Counted from the first letter of the stretch, positions 1 through 7,887 are shown. The stretch: 24,476 nucleotides of DNA from an uncultured Bacteroidaceae bacterium (GCA_934293005.1 CAKQYA010000035.1:1-24476), one strand, 5' to 3'. The notes: generated by a model from the letters alone, not told the origin. Numbers and translations: made by a program.

Positions 1-75
1 GACAAAACCCTGAGCAACTTTTTGTTGCTCAGGTGCTTATAAAAAACATTAAATTATAGTGTTGCGGAAATAAGG
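1..75 (-). repeat. Left copy of inverted IS end (IS1380-like)
   Basis: These 75 bases are the reverse complement of 24262-24336 with one mismatch (base 10). The right copy leads directly into a transposase reading frame, so this copy is read as the end of a second copy of the same IS that continues leftward out of the window. The outer tip of the element, beginning CCTTATTTCC on the minus strand, ends at base 75, three bases before the ATG of the first gene. Inside it lies a perfect hairpin, CCTGAGCAAC (9-18), loop TTTTT (19-23), GTTGCTCAGG (24-33). The inverted match is seen directly; the IS identity is inferred from the right copy. Confidence 0.8.
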
Positions 76-78
76 GTT

Positions 79-1176
79 ATGAAAATACTTCAAGTAATAA
101 CATCCCTCAATATAGGCGGTGCTGAGAAGTTGATATCAGAGATTGTTCCAATGCTTAGGGATAAGGGTAACGAGGTAGATGTACTTGCTTTTGATGGTGC
201 TGATACGGCTTTTAAGAAGAACCTGCTTGATAAGGGAATAAAGGTGTATTCTTTTGGTAATGGGTGTAATGTCTATAATCCACTCTATATTTTCCATCTT
301 GTGAAGATGATGAAGAATTATGATATTGTACATACTCACAATACTGCTCCACAACTATTTGCTGCCATCGGCAGCATGTTATGCTCTGTCGTGTTGTGCA
401 CGACAGAGCATAACACTTCCAATCGTCGTCGTGATTGGAAGTGGTATGCTACTATTGACAAGTGGATGTATAGCAAATACAGTAAGGTAATATGTATTAG
501 CGATTCTACAGAGATCAATCTTAGAGAATTTATAAACGAATCTTCTAATAAGATTTGTACTATTCTCAATGGGATTAGTGTGGCACGTTTTTCTCAATCT
601 ATTCCTGTGGAAAAATCCACAATTACTAAGCATCCTGAACGTAAGGTTGTTGCTATGATTGCGGGGTTTAGATACCAAAAAGATCAGGAAACACTAATAC
701 GTGCGTTTAAGAACCTTCCTGAAGATTATGAACTATGGTTAGTGGGTGATGGCGAACGTCGAGCAATTATTGAGCAATGCATAAAAGACAATCATCTTGG
801 AGATAGTATCTTGCTTTTAGGACTTAGAAGTGATATCCCTTCTATTTTGAAGTCGGTAGATGTTGTTGTTCAATCTATCCATTGGGAAGGTTTTGGGCTT
901 GCTGCGGTAGAAGGTATGGCTGCAGGAAAGCCCGTTGTTGCTAGCGATGTTGAGGGATTGGCGCAAGTTGTTGAAGGAGCAGGCGTACTCTTCCCTTTGG
1001 GGGATGACAAAAAACTTGCTGCTACTATAAAGTTATTGCTGGAAGATAAATCTTACTATCAGCAAGTAGCAGCCAAGTGTTGGAAACGTGCACAGATGTT
1101 TGATATACAGAAAATGGTGGATGCGTATAATGATGTGTATATGCGGTTAGCTGCTCATCATAATGATTCGTATTAA
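79..1176 (+). CDS. Glycosyltransferase family 4 protein
   Basis: A 365-residue cytoplasmic GT-B fold sugar transferase that probably adds a sugar from a nucleotide-sugar donor during surface polysaccharide synthesis. The N-terminal acceptor half opens with MKILQVITSLNIGGAEKL, the glycine-rich loop typical of GT4 enzymes. Residues 86-111 include HTHNT and TEHNT. The donor-binding half carries LVGDGERR (about 231-238) and the E-x7-E motif at E270/E278 in WEGFGLAAVE. The ATG at 79 lies just outside the IS end, so the native promoter and leader appear to have been replaced by IS sequence; no clear TAnnTTTG box with a matching -33 was found there. The gene looks AT-richer than the next glycosyltransferase. 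Its coding sequence contains two perfect hairpins at 377-443. Donor and acceptor cannot be deduced. No membrane segment is evident. Confidence 0.9.
   Translation: MKILQVITSLNIGGAEKLISEIVPMLRDKGNEVDVLAFDGADTAFKKNLLDKGIKVYSFGNGCNVYNPLYIFHLVKMMKNYDIVHTHNTAPQLFAAIGSMLCSVVLCTTEHNTSNRRRDWKWYATIDKWMYSKYSKVICISDSTEINLREFINESSNKICTILNGISVARFSQSIPVEKSTITKHPERKVVAMIAGFRYQKDQETLIRAFKNLPEDYELWLVGDGERRAIIEQCIKDNHLGDSILLLGLRSDIPSILKSVDVVVQSIHWEGFGLAAVEGMAAGKPVVASDVEGLAQVVEGAGVLFPLGDDKKLAATIKLLLEDKSYYQQVAAKCWKRAQMFDIQKMVDAYNDVYMRLAAHHNDSY
377..443 (+). repeat. Two abutting perfect hairpins inside a coding gene
   Basis: Arm 377-393 is an exact reverse complement of 399-415 (17 bp, 5-base loop TTGTG). Directly after it, CACTTCCAATC at 414-424 is an exact reverse complement of 433-443 (11 bp, 8-base loop GTCGTCGT). 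The two structures share bases 414-415. They fall in codons of about residues 100-122 of the glycosyltransferase, without disturbing the frame. Stems this long and perfect are rarely found in coding DNA. Confidence 0.9.
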
Positions 1177-1200
1177 GATGAAACGAAATCATAAAGAACG

Positions 1201-1291
1201 ATTCGCTCTGTTACCGTATCCCAATCCTTGGACTTTGCATGTGAGGTGATAATTAAGATGGCTACAATGGTGTATCGGATGCTACGTCTAT
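1201..1291 (+). pseudogene. 5' remnant of a second, paralogous glycosyltransferase gene
   Basis: Bases 1201-1260 match 1350-1409, the start of the next glycosyltransferase gene, at 54 of 60 positions, and weaker similarity continues to about 1281. The homologous frame reads IRSVTVSQSLDFACEVIIKM and runs into a TAA at 1289-1291; upstream it is blocked by another TAA near the start of the copy. Four of the six differences are synonymous, as expected if the fragment diverged as a functional gene before being cut off. It therefore looks like the leftover head of a related allele rather than a fresh tandem duplication. It has no intact start and is not expected to make a protein. Confidence 0.8.
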
Positions 1292-1304
1292 AAAATGCAT
1301 CCAC

Positions 1305-1318
1305 AACAATTAATTGTT
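1305..1318. repeat. 14-base perfect palindrome
   Basis: AACAATTAATTGTT reads the same on both strands. It sits between the paralog remnant and the ATG at 1326. It could be an operator-like site or chance in AT-rich DNA; nothing else supports a function. Confidence 0.3.
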
Positions 1319-1325
1319 CTTTACT

Positions 1326-2459
1326 ATGCTTCGCAACAAAAACAAGATAATTCGCTCCGTTACCGTATCTCAGTCCTTGGACTTTGCTCGTGAGGTGATG
1401 ATTAAGATGCGGGCGATGGGGTATGAGATGGTGGCGGTGACGTCGCCGGGGCCTGAACTTGATAGGCTGAGGGATATGGATGGTTTCCATTGTGTGGAGG
1501 TGCCGATGCAGAGGCATATCTCTGTGGTGAGCGACTTGCGATCGCTCATTAGGATGATAGGGGTGTTCCGTAAGGAGAAGCCTCAGATGGTGCATTCTAT
1601 GACTCCTAAGGCTGGGATGATATGTATGGTGGCTGCATGGCTCACTGGTGTGCCTGTGCGTATTCATACGTTTACTGGGCTTGTGTGGCCTACGGCTACG
1701 GGGCTTAAGCGTCGTATTCTGATGCTGACAGATTGGCTTACCTGCGCGTGTGCTACGCATGTGATTCCAGAGGGACAGGGTGTGCTCAATGATTTGAGGG
1801 ATGGGGGCATAACCAAGAAGCCTATGAAGGTTCTTGGTTATGGCAATGTTATGGGGGTGGATATGGAGAGGTTTGACCCTGCTCGTTTTGGGCCAAAGAG
1901 GGATTCTTCGGTGTTTACCTTTGTGTTTGTGGGGCGTATAGTGGGGGATAAGGGTATCAATGAGTTGGTGGAGGCTTTTGTGAGGCTGCATGGTGTACAT
2001 AAGAGTACAAGACTTGTGTTGGTGGGCAAATACGAACATGGGCTTGACCCTGTGAGCGACACCACTCGTGGGCTTATAGATACTAATGACGGCATTGAGG
2101 CTTGTGGGGCCAAGTATGGCGACGATCTCTTGCAGATGTATGCTGAGGCCGACTGCTTTGTGATGCCGTCGTATCGTGAGGGCTTCCCTAATACTGTGCT
2201 TGAGGCTGGTGCTATGGGGCTGCCCTCGATAGTGACTGACATTAATGGTAGCCGTGAGATTATAGTGGATGGGAAGAATGGACTGATTGTTCCCTCTAAG
2301 AATGCTGCTGCTCTGCACGATGCTATGGAGCGTATGATCACTTGTGCTGATGCTCGTGAGACGATGAGGGGGAATGCGCGGGAGATGATTGCGTCAAGAT
2401 TTGAAAAGAACTTTGTGCAGAAGTGCCAAATTGAGTTTTATAAGGAAGTTTTAAAGTAA
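1326..2459 (+). CDS. Glycosyltransferase family 4 protein
   Basis: About 377 residues, a cytoplasmic GT-B retaining sugar transferase. It starts with KIIRSVTVSQSLDF, the usual beginning of a Bacteroidales GT4 group. The central part has HSMTPKAG, HTFTGLVWPTATGLKR and CATHVIPEGQGV. The donor half has VFVGRIVGDKG and the E-x7-E motif E285/E293 in REGFPNTVLE, followed by DINGSREII. The frame is open back to a TTG at 1314, but the ATG at 1326 is preferred because it places the conserved start correctly. The stop overlaps the next ATG by one base (TAATG), so the two genes should be co-translated. The + strand is G-rich here, unlike the previous gene, suggesting a different origin. It is probably involved in capsule, exopolysaccharide or LPS glycan assembly; the exact sugar is unknown. 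Confidence 0.9.
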   Translation: MLRNKNKIIRSVTVSQSLDFAREVMIKMRAMGYEMVAVTSPGPELDRLRDMDGFHCVEVPMQRHISVVSDLRSLIRMIGVFRKEKPQMVHSMTPKAGMICMVAAWLTGVPVRIHTFTGLVWPTATGLKRRILMLTDWLTCACATHVIPEGQGVLNDLRDGGITKKPMKVLGYGNVMGVDMERFDPARFGPKRDSSVFTFVFVGRIVGDKGINELVEAFVRLHGVHKSTRLVLVGKYEHGLDPVSDTTRGLIDTNDGIEACGAKYGDDLLQMYAEADCFVMPSYREGFPNTVLEAGAMGLPSIVTDINGSREIIVDGKNGLIVPSKNAAALHDAMERMITCADARETMRGNAREMIASRFEKNFVQKCQIEFYKEVLK

Positions 2460-3562
2460 TGCAGATGTCTGTAACTGAGAGGGTCTTGCTATGCCTTATA
2501 TATGGTAGTGTGACTGGTAGGGTTGGCAGCATTGGCTTGGACGCGCGTTCTGGTGTTTGCTGGCAATCGCTATACTCTCTTGCTATGCGTCAGGGTGTGG
2601 GGGCTATTGTTTTGGATGCCATAGGTATGTTGCCTTCTGAGGTGCGTCCGCCTAAGCCTTTGCTATTGCAATGGATAGGGCAGGGGGCTGCTATGGGGCG
2701 TATGTATGCCGAGCATAGTGGGAGGATTGCTTCGTTGGCTCGCTTCTATGGCGAGCATGGCATAGGGGTGCTGTTGCTCAAGGGGTATGGGTGCAGTTTG
2801 TGTTATCCTAAGCCTGAGCATAGGCCTGTGGGTGATGTGGATGTTTATCTGTTTGGCAGGCAGGATGAGGCTGATGCTTTGGTGGAGAAGGAGTTGGGTA
2901 TTGAGGTGCATCGCCAATATCATAAACATTCTACATTCTGCTATGGTGGGGTGGAGGTGGAGAACCATGCCAAGTTCATCGGCGATGTGTCGCACAAGAG
3001 CAACGTCAGGTTTGAGCAGATTCTGATGTCGGTACTAAAGAGGGGGGAGTGCCTGCCTAGCCCGATGGACAATGTGTTGCTGCCTTCGCCTACGTTTAAT
3101 GCCTTGTTTCTGCTACGTCACACTGGCGAGCACTTTGCCTCGAACGAGATTATGCTTAGGCATGTATTGGATGTTGGCTTGTTCTTCCTGCGGTATCATT
3201 CGCTGATAGATTGGACTATATTATATAAGGTATATAGCGAGGAGCGTATGTTGCAGTTCTTTGATGCTATTGCTACTATATGTGTGGAGTATCTGGGTAT
3301 GGATGCTGCTTGCTTTGTTTCGGACGATGGGAGTTGTGGGTACAGGACTAATGTTGCCTTGGCTGAGCGTGTCATTTCGGATATATTCAGGGAGAAGGAT
3401 GTGCTGCCTATGTCCACAGCTGGCATAGATACTCTGGGCAAGAAACTCTGCTATGCCATAGGTAAGAGCCGTCGATGGTGGCGTAACCGCTGGAAGTATA
3501 GGCTTGTGTACGACGAGAGCCTGGTGGAGTCCTTCTGGTGGTTGGCGAGGAATAGGATGTAG
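2459..3562 (+). CDS. Nucleotidyltransferase-fold family protein (NTP_transf_5-like)
   Basis: A 367-residue cytoplasmic protein. After an N-terminal helical part, the core motif reads LLLKGYG (about 105-111) and then YPKPEHRPVGDVDVYL, with D126 and D128 as the expected metal-binding acidic pair of the nucleotidyltransferase fold. This pattern matches the uncharacterised nucleotidyltransferase family often found in polysaccharide clusters (Pfam NTP_transf_5, recognised from memory). HHxE-like positions later in the chain (RHTGEHF near 219) are also typical of the group. The ATG overlaps the upstream glycosyltransferase stop by one base, which implies a shared job in glycan synthesis or modification. 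The substrate is unknown. The gene ends just before the IS4-family element and no terminator is seen, so the original operon may have been cut here. Confidence 0.75.
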   Translation: MQMSVTERVLLCLIYGSVTGRVGSIGLDARSGVCWQSLYSLAMRQGVGAIVLDAIGMLPSEVRPPKPLLLQWIGQGAAMGRMYAEHSGRIASLARFYGEHGIGVLLLKGYGCSLCYPKPEHRPVGDVDVYLFGRQDEADALVEKELGIEVHRQYHKHSTFCYGGVEVENHAKFIGDVSHKSNVRFEQILMSVLKRGECLPSPMDNVLLPSPTFNALFLLRHTGEHFASNEIMLRHVLDVGLFFLRYHSLIDWTILYKVYSEERMLQFFDAIATICVEYLGMDAACFVSDDGSCGYRTNVALAERVISDIFREKDVLPMSTAGIDTLGKKLCYAIGKSRRWWRNRWKYRLVYDESLVESFWWLARNRM

Positions 3563-3601
3563 CTTCTCTTAAATCAATAGTTCGTTAAAAATTCGCCACG
3601 C

Positions 3602-4820
3602 CTAAGCTGCTCTGGCAGTAAATAAGATGAGTTCTTTGAAAGGTTTGTCAATAACTTGCATGTCTGGGCTAATCCCGAACACGCAAATAAATCGTTCAAG
3701 CATATAAGCATTGTGTATAAAAGACTTGCAGGAGGATATGGAATAGGTTATTCCGAGCCTCTTACATGCCGCTTTTGCTAAGTTGATAGCTGCGAGCGAC
3801 GCATTGAAGTGAAAATCCAACTTCCTGAAGTCGGTTGACTGACAGTTGGTGATTCCTGCATGCTGCTTGCCATCTCTAAAGCAAAATTCCAGCTGGAACC
3901 TGGTTCTGTAATAATCCAGCACCTCGCGTCCATTCATGGAATCGTCTGTAGAGAAATAAAGTTGCCACTTGTCTGTTCTCCCGTCCATTGGATACCAAAT
4001 AGCCAAGGAAACATACCTTTTGAGAGCTTTTGCATATGCTCTCAATCCGTATAGCCTTCCCTTGTTCACCTTGTATTCTTTGCACCGGGTCAGATCTAGA
4101 TTGGCAAAGTCAATCCTGCCGTCAAACCACTTGGGATGGCCACGTTCCCCTGTTTTCTTTTCCAATGTCGGATAGTACAGGATCACGTCATTCCGAAAGC
4201 GGCTGATGACATGGAAATCGTTCTCACACATAGGCGTTATGAAAGTTTCCTTGGAAAAGAATGCGTCTGCAACCACCGTTCTTGATATGCTCTGTATCTT
4301 GTCTTTTCTACTGATAAGATAGCTGCTGTACCAGTCAACGAGATTCTTGTCCATATTATCCAAGGTTTTACAATCCGGCGTCTGAATGGAACCTAAAGTC
4401 ATGCATTCATGGTTGTCGATGTCAATGACACCAATGCCCATGATTTCCAATCCACGCTTGTATTCTCCTGCACAACCAGACCAGAAGTAACCTATCCAAG
4501 GTGTCTTCTTGCCTGATTTGGGGATATAGGAAGGATCGATGGCGATGGCTTTTCTTTTGCCTGTGAGATGCTTGCTGATGATAGAGCCGTTGAATGCAAA
4601 CCAGTCGAAAGTTTCATGCTCAAAAAGGTTACGATAAGTCTGTTCTGAGAAACAGCCATATCTGCCCAATTGAAGGAAGTTTATACGATCTGGAATAGCC
4701 ATGAATAATTTCATGGTGTCCATGAACGTTTTTTTCAAAAGGTTTGTGTATATTCGCAATTGATTTGAGAGCCGACAGGCACTCAGATTGGTATTGCATA
4801 AGGAGTGTTTCTTTAGTCAT
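3602..4820 (-). pseudogene. IS4-family DDE transposase, frame broken at an A7 run
   Basis: The long frame (about 385 residues from a TTG at 4759) carries the DDE triad: D75 in AIDPSYI, D165 in VVADAFF, and E291 within the IS4 signature Y(2)R(3)E(6)K, here Y284-R287-E291-K298. The natural N-terminus lies in another frame: an ATG at 4820 begins MTKETLLMQYQSECLSALKS and continues IANIHKPFEK. The frames meet at seven As (minus strand, 4735-4729). Reading six As joins them into IHKPFEK-TFMDTMKLF, which fits the usual IS4 N-terminal pattern without a gap, giving about 405 residues. So either a one-base insertion inactivated the gene, or polymerase slippage or frameshifting at the A run produces the full protein. 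The plain reading is a disrupted transposase; a regulated one is possible. Confidence 0.85.
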
Positions 4821-4831
4821 AATCAGAAGAG

Positions 4832-4846
4832 TTAGAAGACTTCTAA
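4832..4846. repeat. 15-base palindrome upstream of the IS4 transposase
   Basis: TTAGAAG-A-CTTCTAA is a perfect inverted repeat around a central base, 11 bases upstream of the transposase ATG at 4820. It could be an operator or structure limiting transposase expression. The position is suggestive only. Confidence 0.35.
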
Positions 4847-5019
4847 TTTACTAAAAAATAATGAATTATGCAATACTTTCCACCTTTATTATCAGCAGGG
4901 TAGCACACTTTTTTAGCACACTTCTTCATGCTTAACCATTCGTTTTTGACAACATTTCAATGACCTCTTTAGTGTTTCCGAACCAACTTTTGTCGGTTCT
5001 ATTGTTTAACTTTTAATTT

Positions 5020-5038
5020 TTCGGTAAAATTTACCGAA
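5020..5038. repeat. 19-base perfect palindrome
   Basis: TTCGGTAAA-A-TTTACCGAA is a perfect inverted repeat about 285 bases before the secreted-protein gene. It overlaps the tentative right end of the IS4 element, so it may be part of that terminus or a regulator-binding site. Confidence 0.4.
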
Positions 5039-5181
5039 GTATTGTTATATAATAAGTAACTGTTTTGAATGTGGCATCATGTTTCTTGTACACAAAAAAA
5101 TGTTGGATGATATACGGTGGCCATCATTTTAGACTGTGCTTTAAGTGTTTTTATAGAAATGCGATATTTTTATATTATAAT

Positions 5182-5213
5182 GTTGCTTATTTGTACTATT
5201 TTACATATATTTG
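5182..5213 (+). promoter_or_regulatory. Candidate Bacteroidota promoter for the secreted-protein gene
   Basis: TATATTTG at 5206-5213 fits the TAnnTTTG -7 box, and GTTG at 5182-5185 sits 20 bases upstream where the -33 TTTG box is expected. It lies about 110 bases before the ATG at 5323, leaving an A/T-rich leader. The rest of 5045-5322 shows no gene. Confidence 0.55.
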
Positions 5214-5322
5214 CACAATCTTTTGTAATAACCAATGAAAATTGAAACCAAACAACAGATACTTCTATTATAAGTATAAATATAAACATTACTAACATTA
5301 CTAACTTTTAACTGACAAAACT

Positions 5323-7476
5323 ATGAAGAAATTCTACGCTTTAGTGGCGTCTGCCATTATGCTTATGCCTACAATGGCTACTGCACAGAGCATGACTCAA
5401 GACAATGAAATTCTGACTGGATGGAACTACCGACTGGAAAAAGATGTTAACTTTGTGTCTGGCATCATCAATGAGGGCATGAGCGGCGAAATTGCAGTCA
5501 CACCAAACGACAAGCTTGAATTTGGTGCAGAGGATACATCTGTCAAACTTAATGGCTATGCTCCAAACCGTCTTACAAATAATGGACTTGAGTTTATGGG
5601 TGTATGCCAAGCTACAGGTTATGTCGATCTTGTAGCAGGCAAGGGACTCCGCTCCACAAAGAATGAGCGCTGGATCGTTGTAAACGATCTGCGTAAGGGC
5701 CAAATCATCTCATTTGAGATATCTAATCAAGACACAACGAGCTTTGTCGTCAACTCGATAGCTTGTAACGCTAAGACCGGGTGGCAAGATACACCATGCG
5801 ATCCACTTACGGTGGAGCCTATCTCTGGATCTGTGCATGAACTGCAGGAATTGGCAGAAGAAGGCTCGGCCGACACTTACCGCTATTTCAAGGTCATCAA
5901 TGCTGGCTCGCTCTACGCTAAGTTTAATGGAAAGAGTGCTAATTATATCAGTCGCATGCAGATATGGACAAGCAATGAGGATGCAGAGGCTGTGACTTCG
6001 CCTTCCATAAAAATGGTTGGTGTCAACGGCGAAGCCCGCAACATGGAGTTCACCAGTGGAACATCAACGCTCGGCGCCTCATGCTCGACCTATTATTCGC
6101 TTAATGGCTCAGACCCAGTGTTCCTTAAAGATTCGGAAGAAGTGGACTATTGGGAGTATACTTATAAGACCGATGGCGAAGGCAACAAGGTGCTTGATGA
6201 AAATGGCAACCCTGTGAAGGAAGACTCTACAGCTGTGTATAAGCGAGTGCTTGATCTTGACGAGGTGGCAAATGTTGGCGACTATGGCGACTATAAGTTC
6301 AACCCAGAGGATGGCTATATCACAGTCAGCTCATCTGATGATGAGGATGGGGATGGCATTGTCACAATCAAGTATGCCACAGTGTCAGAGAATGGAGTTC
6401 TCTCTAACATAGTATCAGAGAATGTCAATGTTGGCGAAATAACTCTGAATGTTCCGACGCTCACTCTTACTGGCATCAATGGCAAGGAGAGAACTTACAC
6501 TATCGGCTGGACACCAAACACGTTGTGCAATGAGGACTACTCTATGGTTATCGAGAATAAGGAAGGGGCTTACATCGAGACAGAGGCTAACACTGGCATA
6601 GGTGAAACTGTGTCTTCTTCTGAATGGGTCAAGGTGACTGTGAAGGTCAATGGCTATGCGGATGGTGTGGCTGAATTGGCAGAGGTTGACGCATTCGACA
6701 CAGATCTTCAGAAGAGAACTGACATCGGCAATGAGATGAGCGCAGACCACAACTGGGACTTCTGCTCACTTTTGGAACAGGCCCTTAAGCAAATAAATGG
6801 CGAGGTGTATGAGAAGTATGTTGTCAAGAATGAAGAGACAGGTGAGGTGCTTCGCGAATATACTGTTGAACAAGTGGAAAATGAGTTGGTGCCAGAAGAG
6901 GATGTCGACAAGATTGAGCCTGTAGTGAAATACTTCGGATGGGATGGAGCAGACAATCGCAACGCAGCTCGCCATTGGAGAACTCACGTTCCTACATTCG
7001 AAGTGGATGGTGAGGGAAATCCAACAGAAACAGTGGCTTCTGTGGCTTATGCAGAGGACGAAACTGGCATCCTCAAAGGCATCGTGGCTGACAATTCACA
7101 TCCAGACTACAGTTGCATGGCTATCTTCACAGACCAGAGTGGCGTTTTCTACATGACTAAGGGCACATTGACAATCAATGACGTGAAGTATGGAGAATAT
7201 GTGATGCTCAACACAAGCGCAGGCATTACGGTCACTAAGAATGAGTCGACAGATCCAATGACATTCACTATCAATCAAGGCGTGTATGTCAAGTCTATTG
7301 ATGTTTATACATACGAAGGACTTCCTGAGCCTGACAGCATTGAGGATGTTGACGCTGCAAAGGCTGAAGGTGCCGCTGCAATCTACAACGTTAATGGCAT
7401 CTTGATTTCATCGCCTCAGAAGGGCATCAATATCATCCGCACAGCTAATGGAGTTAGAAAGGTTATGGTGAAATGA
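5323..7476 (+). CDS. Large secreted protein of unknown function
   Basis: 717 residues. The N-terminus MKKFYALVASAIMLMPTMATAQS is a clear signal peptide with probable cleavage after AQ or AQS, so the protein is exported. Residues of about 225-265 (SPSIKMVGVNGE, then STYYSLNGSDPVF) resemble the chitobiase/hexosaminidase C-terminal type of beta-sandwich repeat found in many Bacteroidales exports. The middle is very acidic, with DGEGNKVLDENGNP and a DDEDGDG run that resembles a calcium-binding loop. The end, AIYNVNGILISSPQKGINII then VRKVMVK, is the short tail seen on many Prevotella secreted proteins, related in pattern to type IX secretion tails; whether it directs sorting here is unknown. No catalytic motif is recognised. 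It stands alone, with its own promoter and terminator. A surface adhesin-like or binding role is possible, not shown. Confidence 0.85.
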   Translation: MKKFYALVASAIMLMPTMATAQSMTQDNEILTGWNYRLEKDVNFVSGIINEGMSGEIAVTPNDKLEFGAEDTSVKLNGYAPNRLTNNGLEFMGVCQATGYVDLVAGKGLRSTKNERWIVVNDLRKGQIISFEISNQDTTSFVVNSIACNAKTGWQDTPCDPLTVEPISGSVHELQELAEEGSADTYRYFKVINAGSLYAKFNGKSANYISRMQIWTSNEDAEAVTSPSIKMVGVNGEARNMEFTSGTSTLGASCSTYYSLNGSDPVFLKDSEEVDYWEYTYKTDGEGNKVLDENGNPVKEDSTAVYKRVLDLDEVANVGDYGDYKFNPEDGYITVSSSDDEDGDGIVTIKYATVSENGVLSNIVSENVNVGEITLNVPTLTLTGINGKERTYTIGWTPNTLCNEDYSMVIENKEGAYIETEANTGIGETVSSSEWVKVTVKVNGYADGVAELAEVDAFDTDLQKRTDIGNEMSADHNWDFCSLLEQALKQINGEVYEKYVVKNEETGEVLREYTVEQVENELVPEEDVDKIEPVVKYFGWDGADNRNAARHWRTHVPTFEVDGEGNPTETVASVAYAEDETGILKGIVADNSHPDYSCMAIFTDQSGVFYMTKGTLTINDVKYGEYVMLNTSAGITVTKNESTDPMTFTINQGVYVKSIDVYTYEGLPEPDSIEDVDAAKAEGAAAIYNVNGILISSPQKGINIIRTANGVRKVMVK

Positions 7477-7520
7477 TGAAAAGTGCTGTATCATCACTTT
7501 GAATTGCATAAATAGAAAAG

Positions 7521-7551
7521 GCACCGTGTCGAAAAGCACGGTGCTTTTTTT
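7521..7551 (+). terminator. Rho-independent terminator after the secreted-protein gene
   Basis: GCACCGTG (7521-7528), an 8-base loop, CACGGTGC (7537-7544), then a run of seven Ts. It lies 45 bases after the stop codon. Confidence 0.9.
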
Positions 7552-7673
7552 GTTTCTTACTGATAATTCTATATGATATTGGGCCTTTTTTTACGGCACT
7601 GGAATTTGATGAACGACAACGCAAATGTTTCTTGTGTGTATGTGCAGCGTCTGCCGATGTGTTGAAAATGTTT

Positions 7674-7705
7674 GAAGGCGTCTCGTTTCTCAACGTGACG
7701 CCTTC
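7674..7705. repeat. 9-bp perfect inverted repeat in the intergenic region
   Basis: GAAGGCGTC (7674-7682) pairs exactly with GACGCCTTC (7697-7705) across a 14-base loop. No T-run follows on either strand, so it is not a standard terminator. The surrounding 7552-7887 holds no convincing gene; a small frame on the opposite strand at 7463-7693 crosses the terminator and is rejected. Confidence 0.5.
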
Positions 7706-7887
7706 TATGTAAAATCCTTTACGGTATTAGTCATAAGGTAAAAAAGATTATTTGTTTTTGGATAACGGATGCAAAGTTACACTTTAAAATTGAATAAACA
7801 ATGATACTTGCCATTGTTTTTGTGGCATAATGTGCGTTTTTTTTGAATTTTACATGCTACAATGGTATGAACAATGAAAAACTTTTG

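Larger units (their letters stand above)
3575..5044 (-). mobile_element. IS4-family insertion sequence (ends tentative)
   Basis: The element is defined by the IS4-type transposase at 3602-4820. Its ends are uncertain. The best candidate is an imperfect inverted repeat: CAATAGTTCGTTAAAAATTC at 3575-3594 against the reverse complement of 5025-5044, CAATACTTCGGTAAATTTTA, with 15 of 20 bases matching. This would give an element of about 1.47 kb, a normal size for the family. No convincing target-site duplication was found. The 220 bases between the transposase start and the right end hold two palindromes (4832-4846 and 5020-5038) and no gene. Confidence 0.5.

Noticed and set aside
1173..2318. A 381-residue open frame on the minus strand
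   Set aside because: It lies opposite an intact glycosyltransferase, is full of His, Pro and Arg, and has no recognisable domain. It is a by-product of codon bias on the other strand.
4729..4740. Canonical -1 slippery heptamer explanation for the IS4 transposase
   Set aside because: The catalytic frame is +1 (or -2) from the N-terminal frame, so ordinary -1 slippage does not join them. Loss of one A by slippage or an indel does.
7463..7693. A small minus-strand frame in the gap after the secreted-protein gene
   Set aside because: It crosses a strong terminator and overlaps the 3' end of the neighbouring gene; no promoter or domain supports it.
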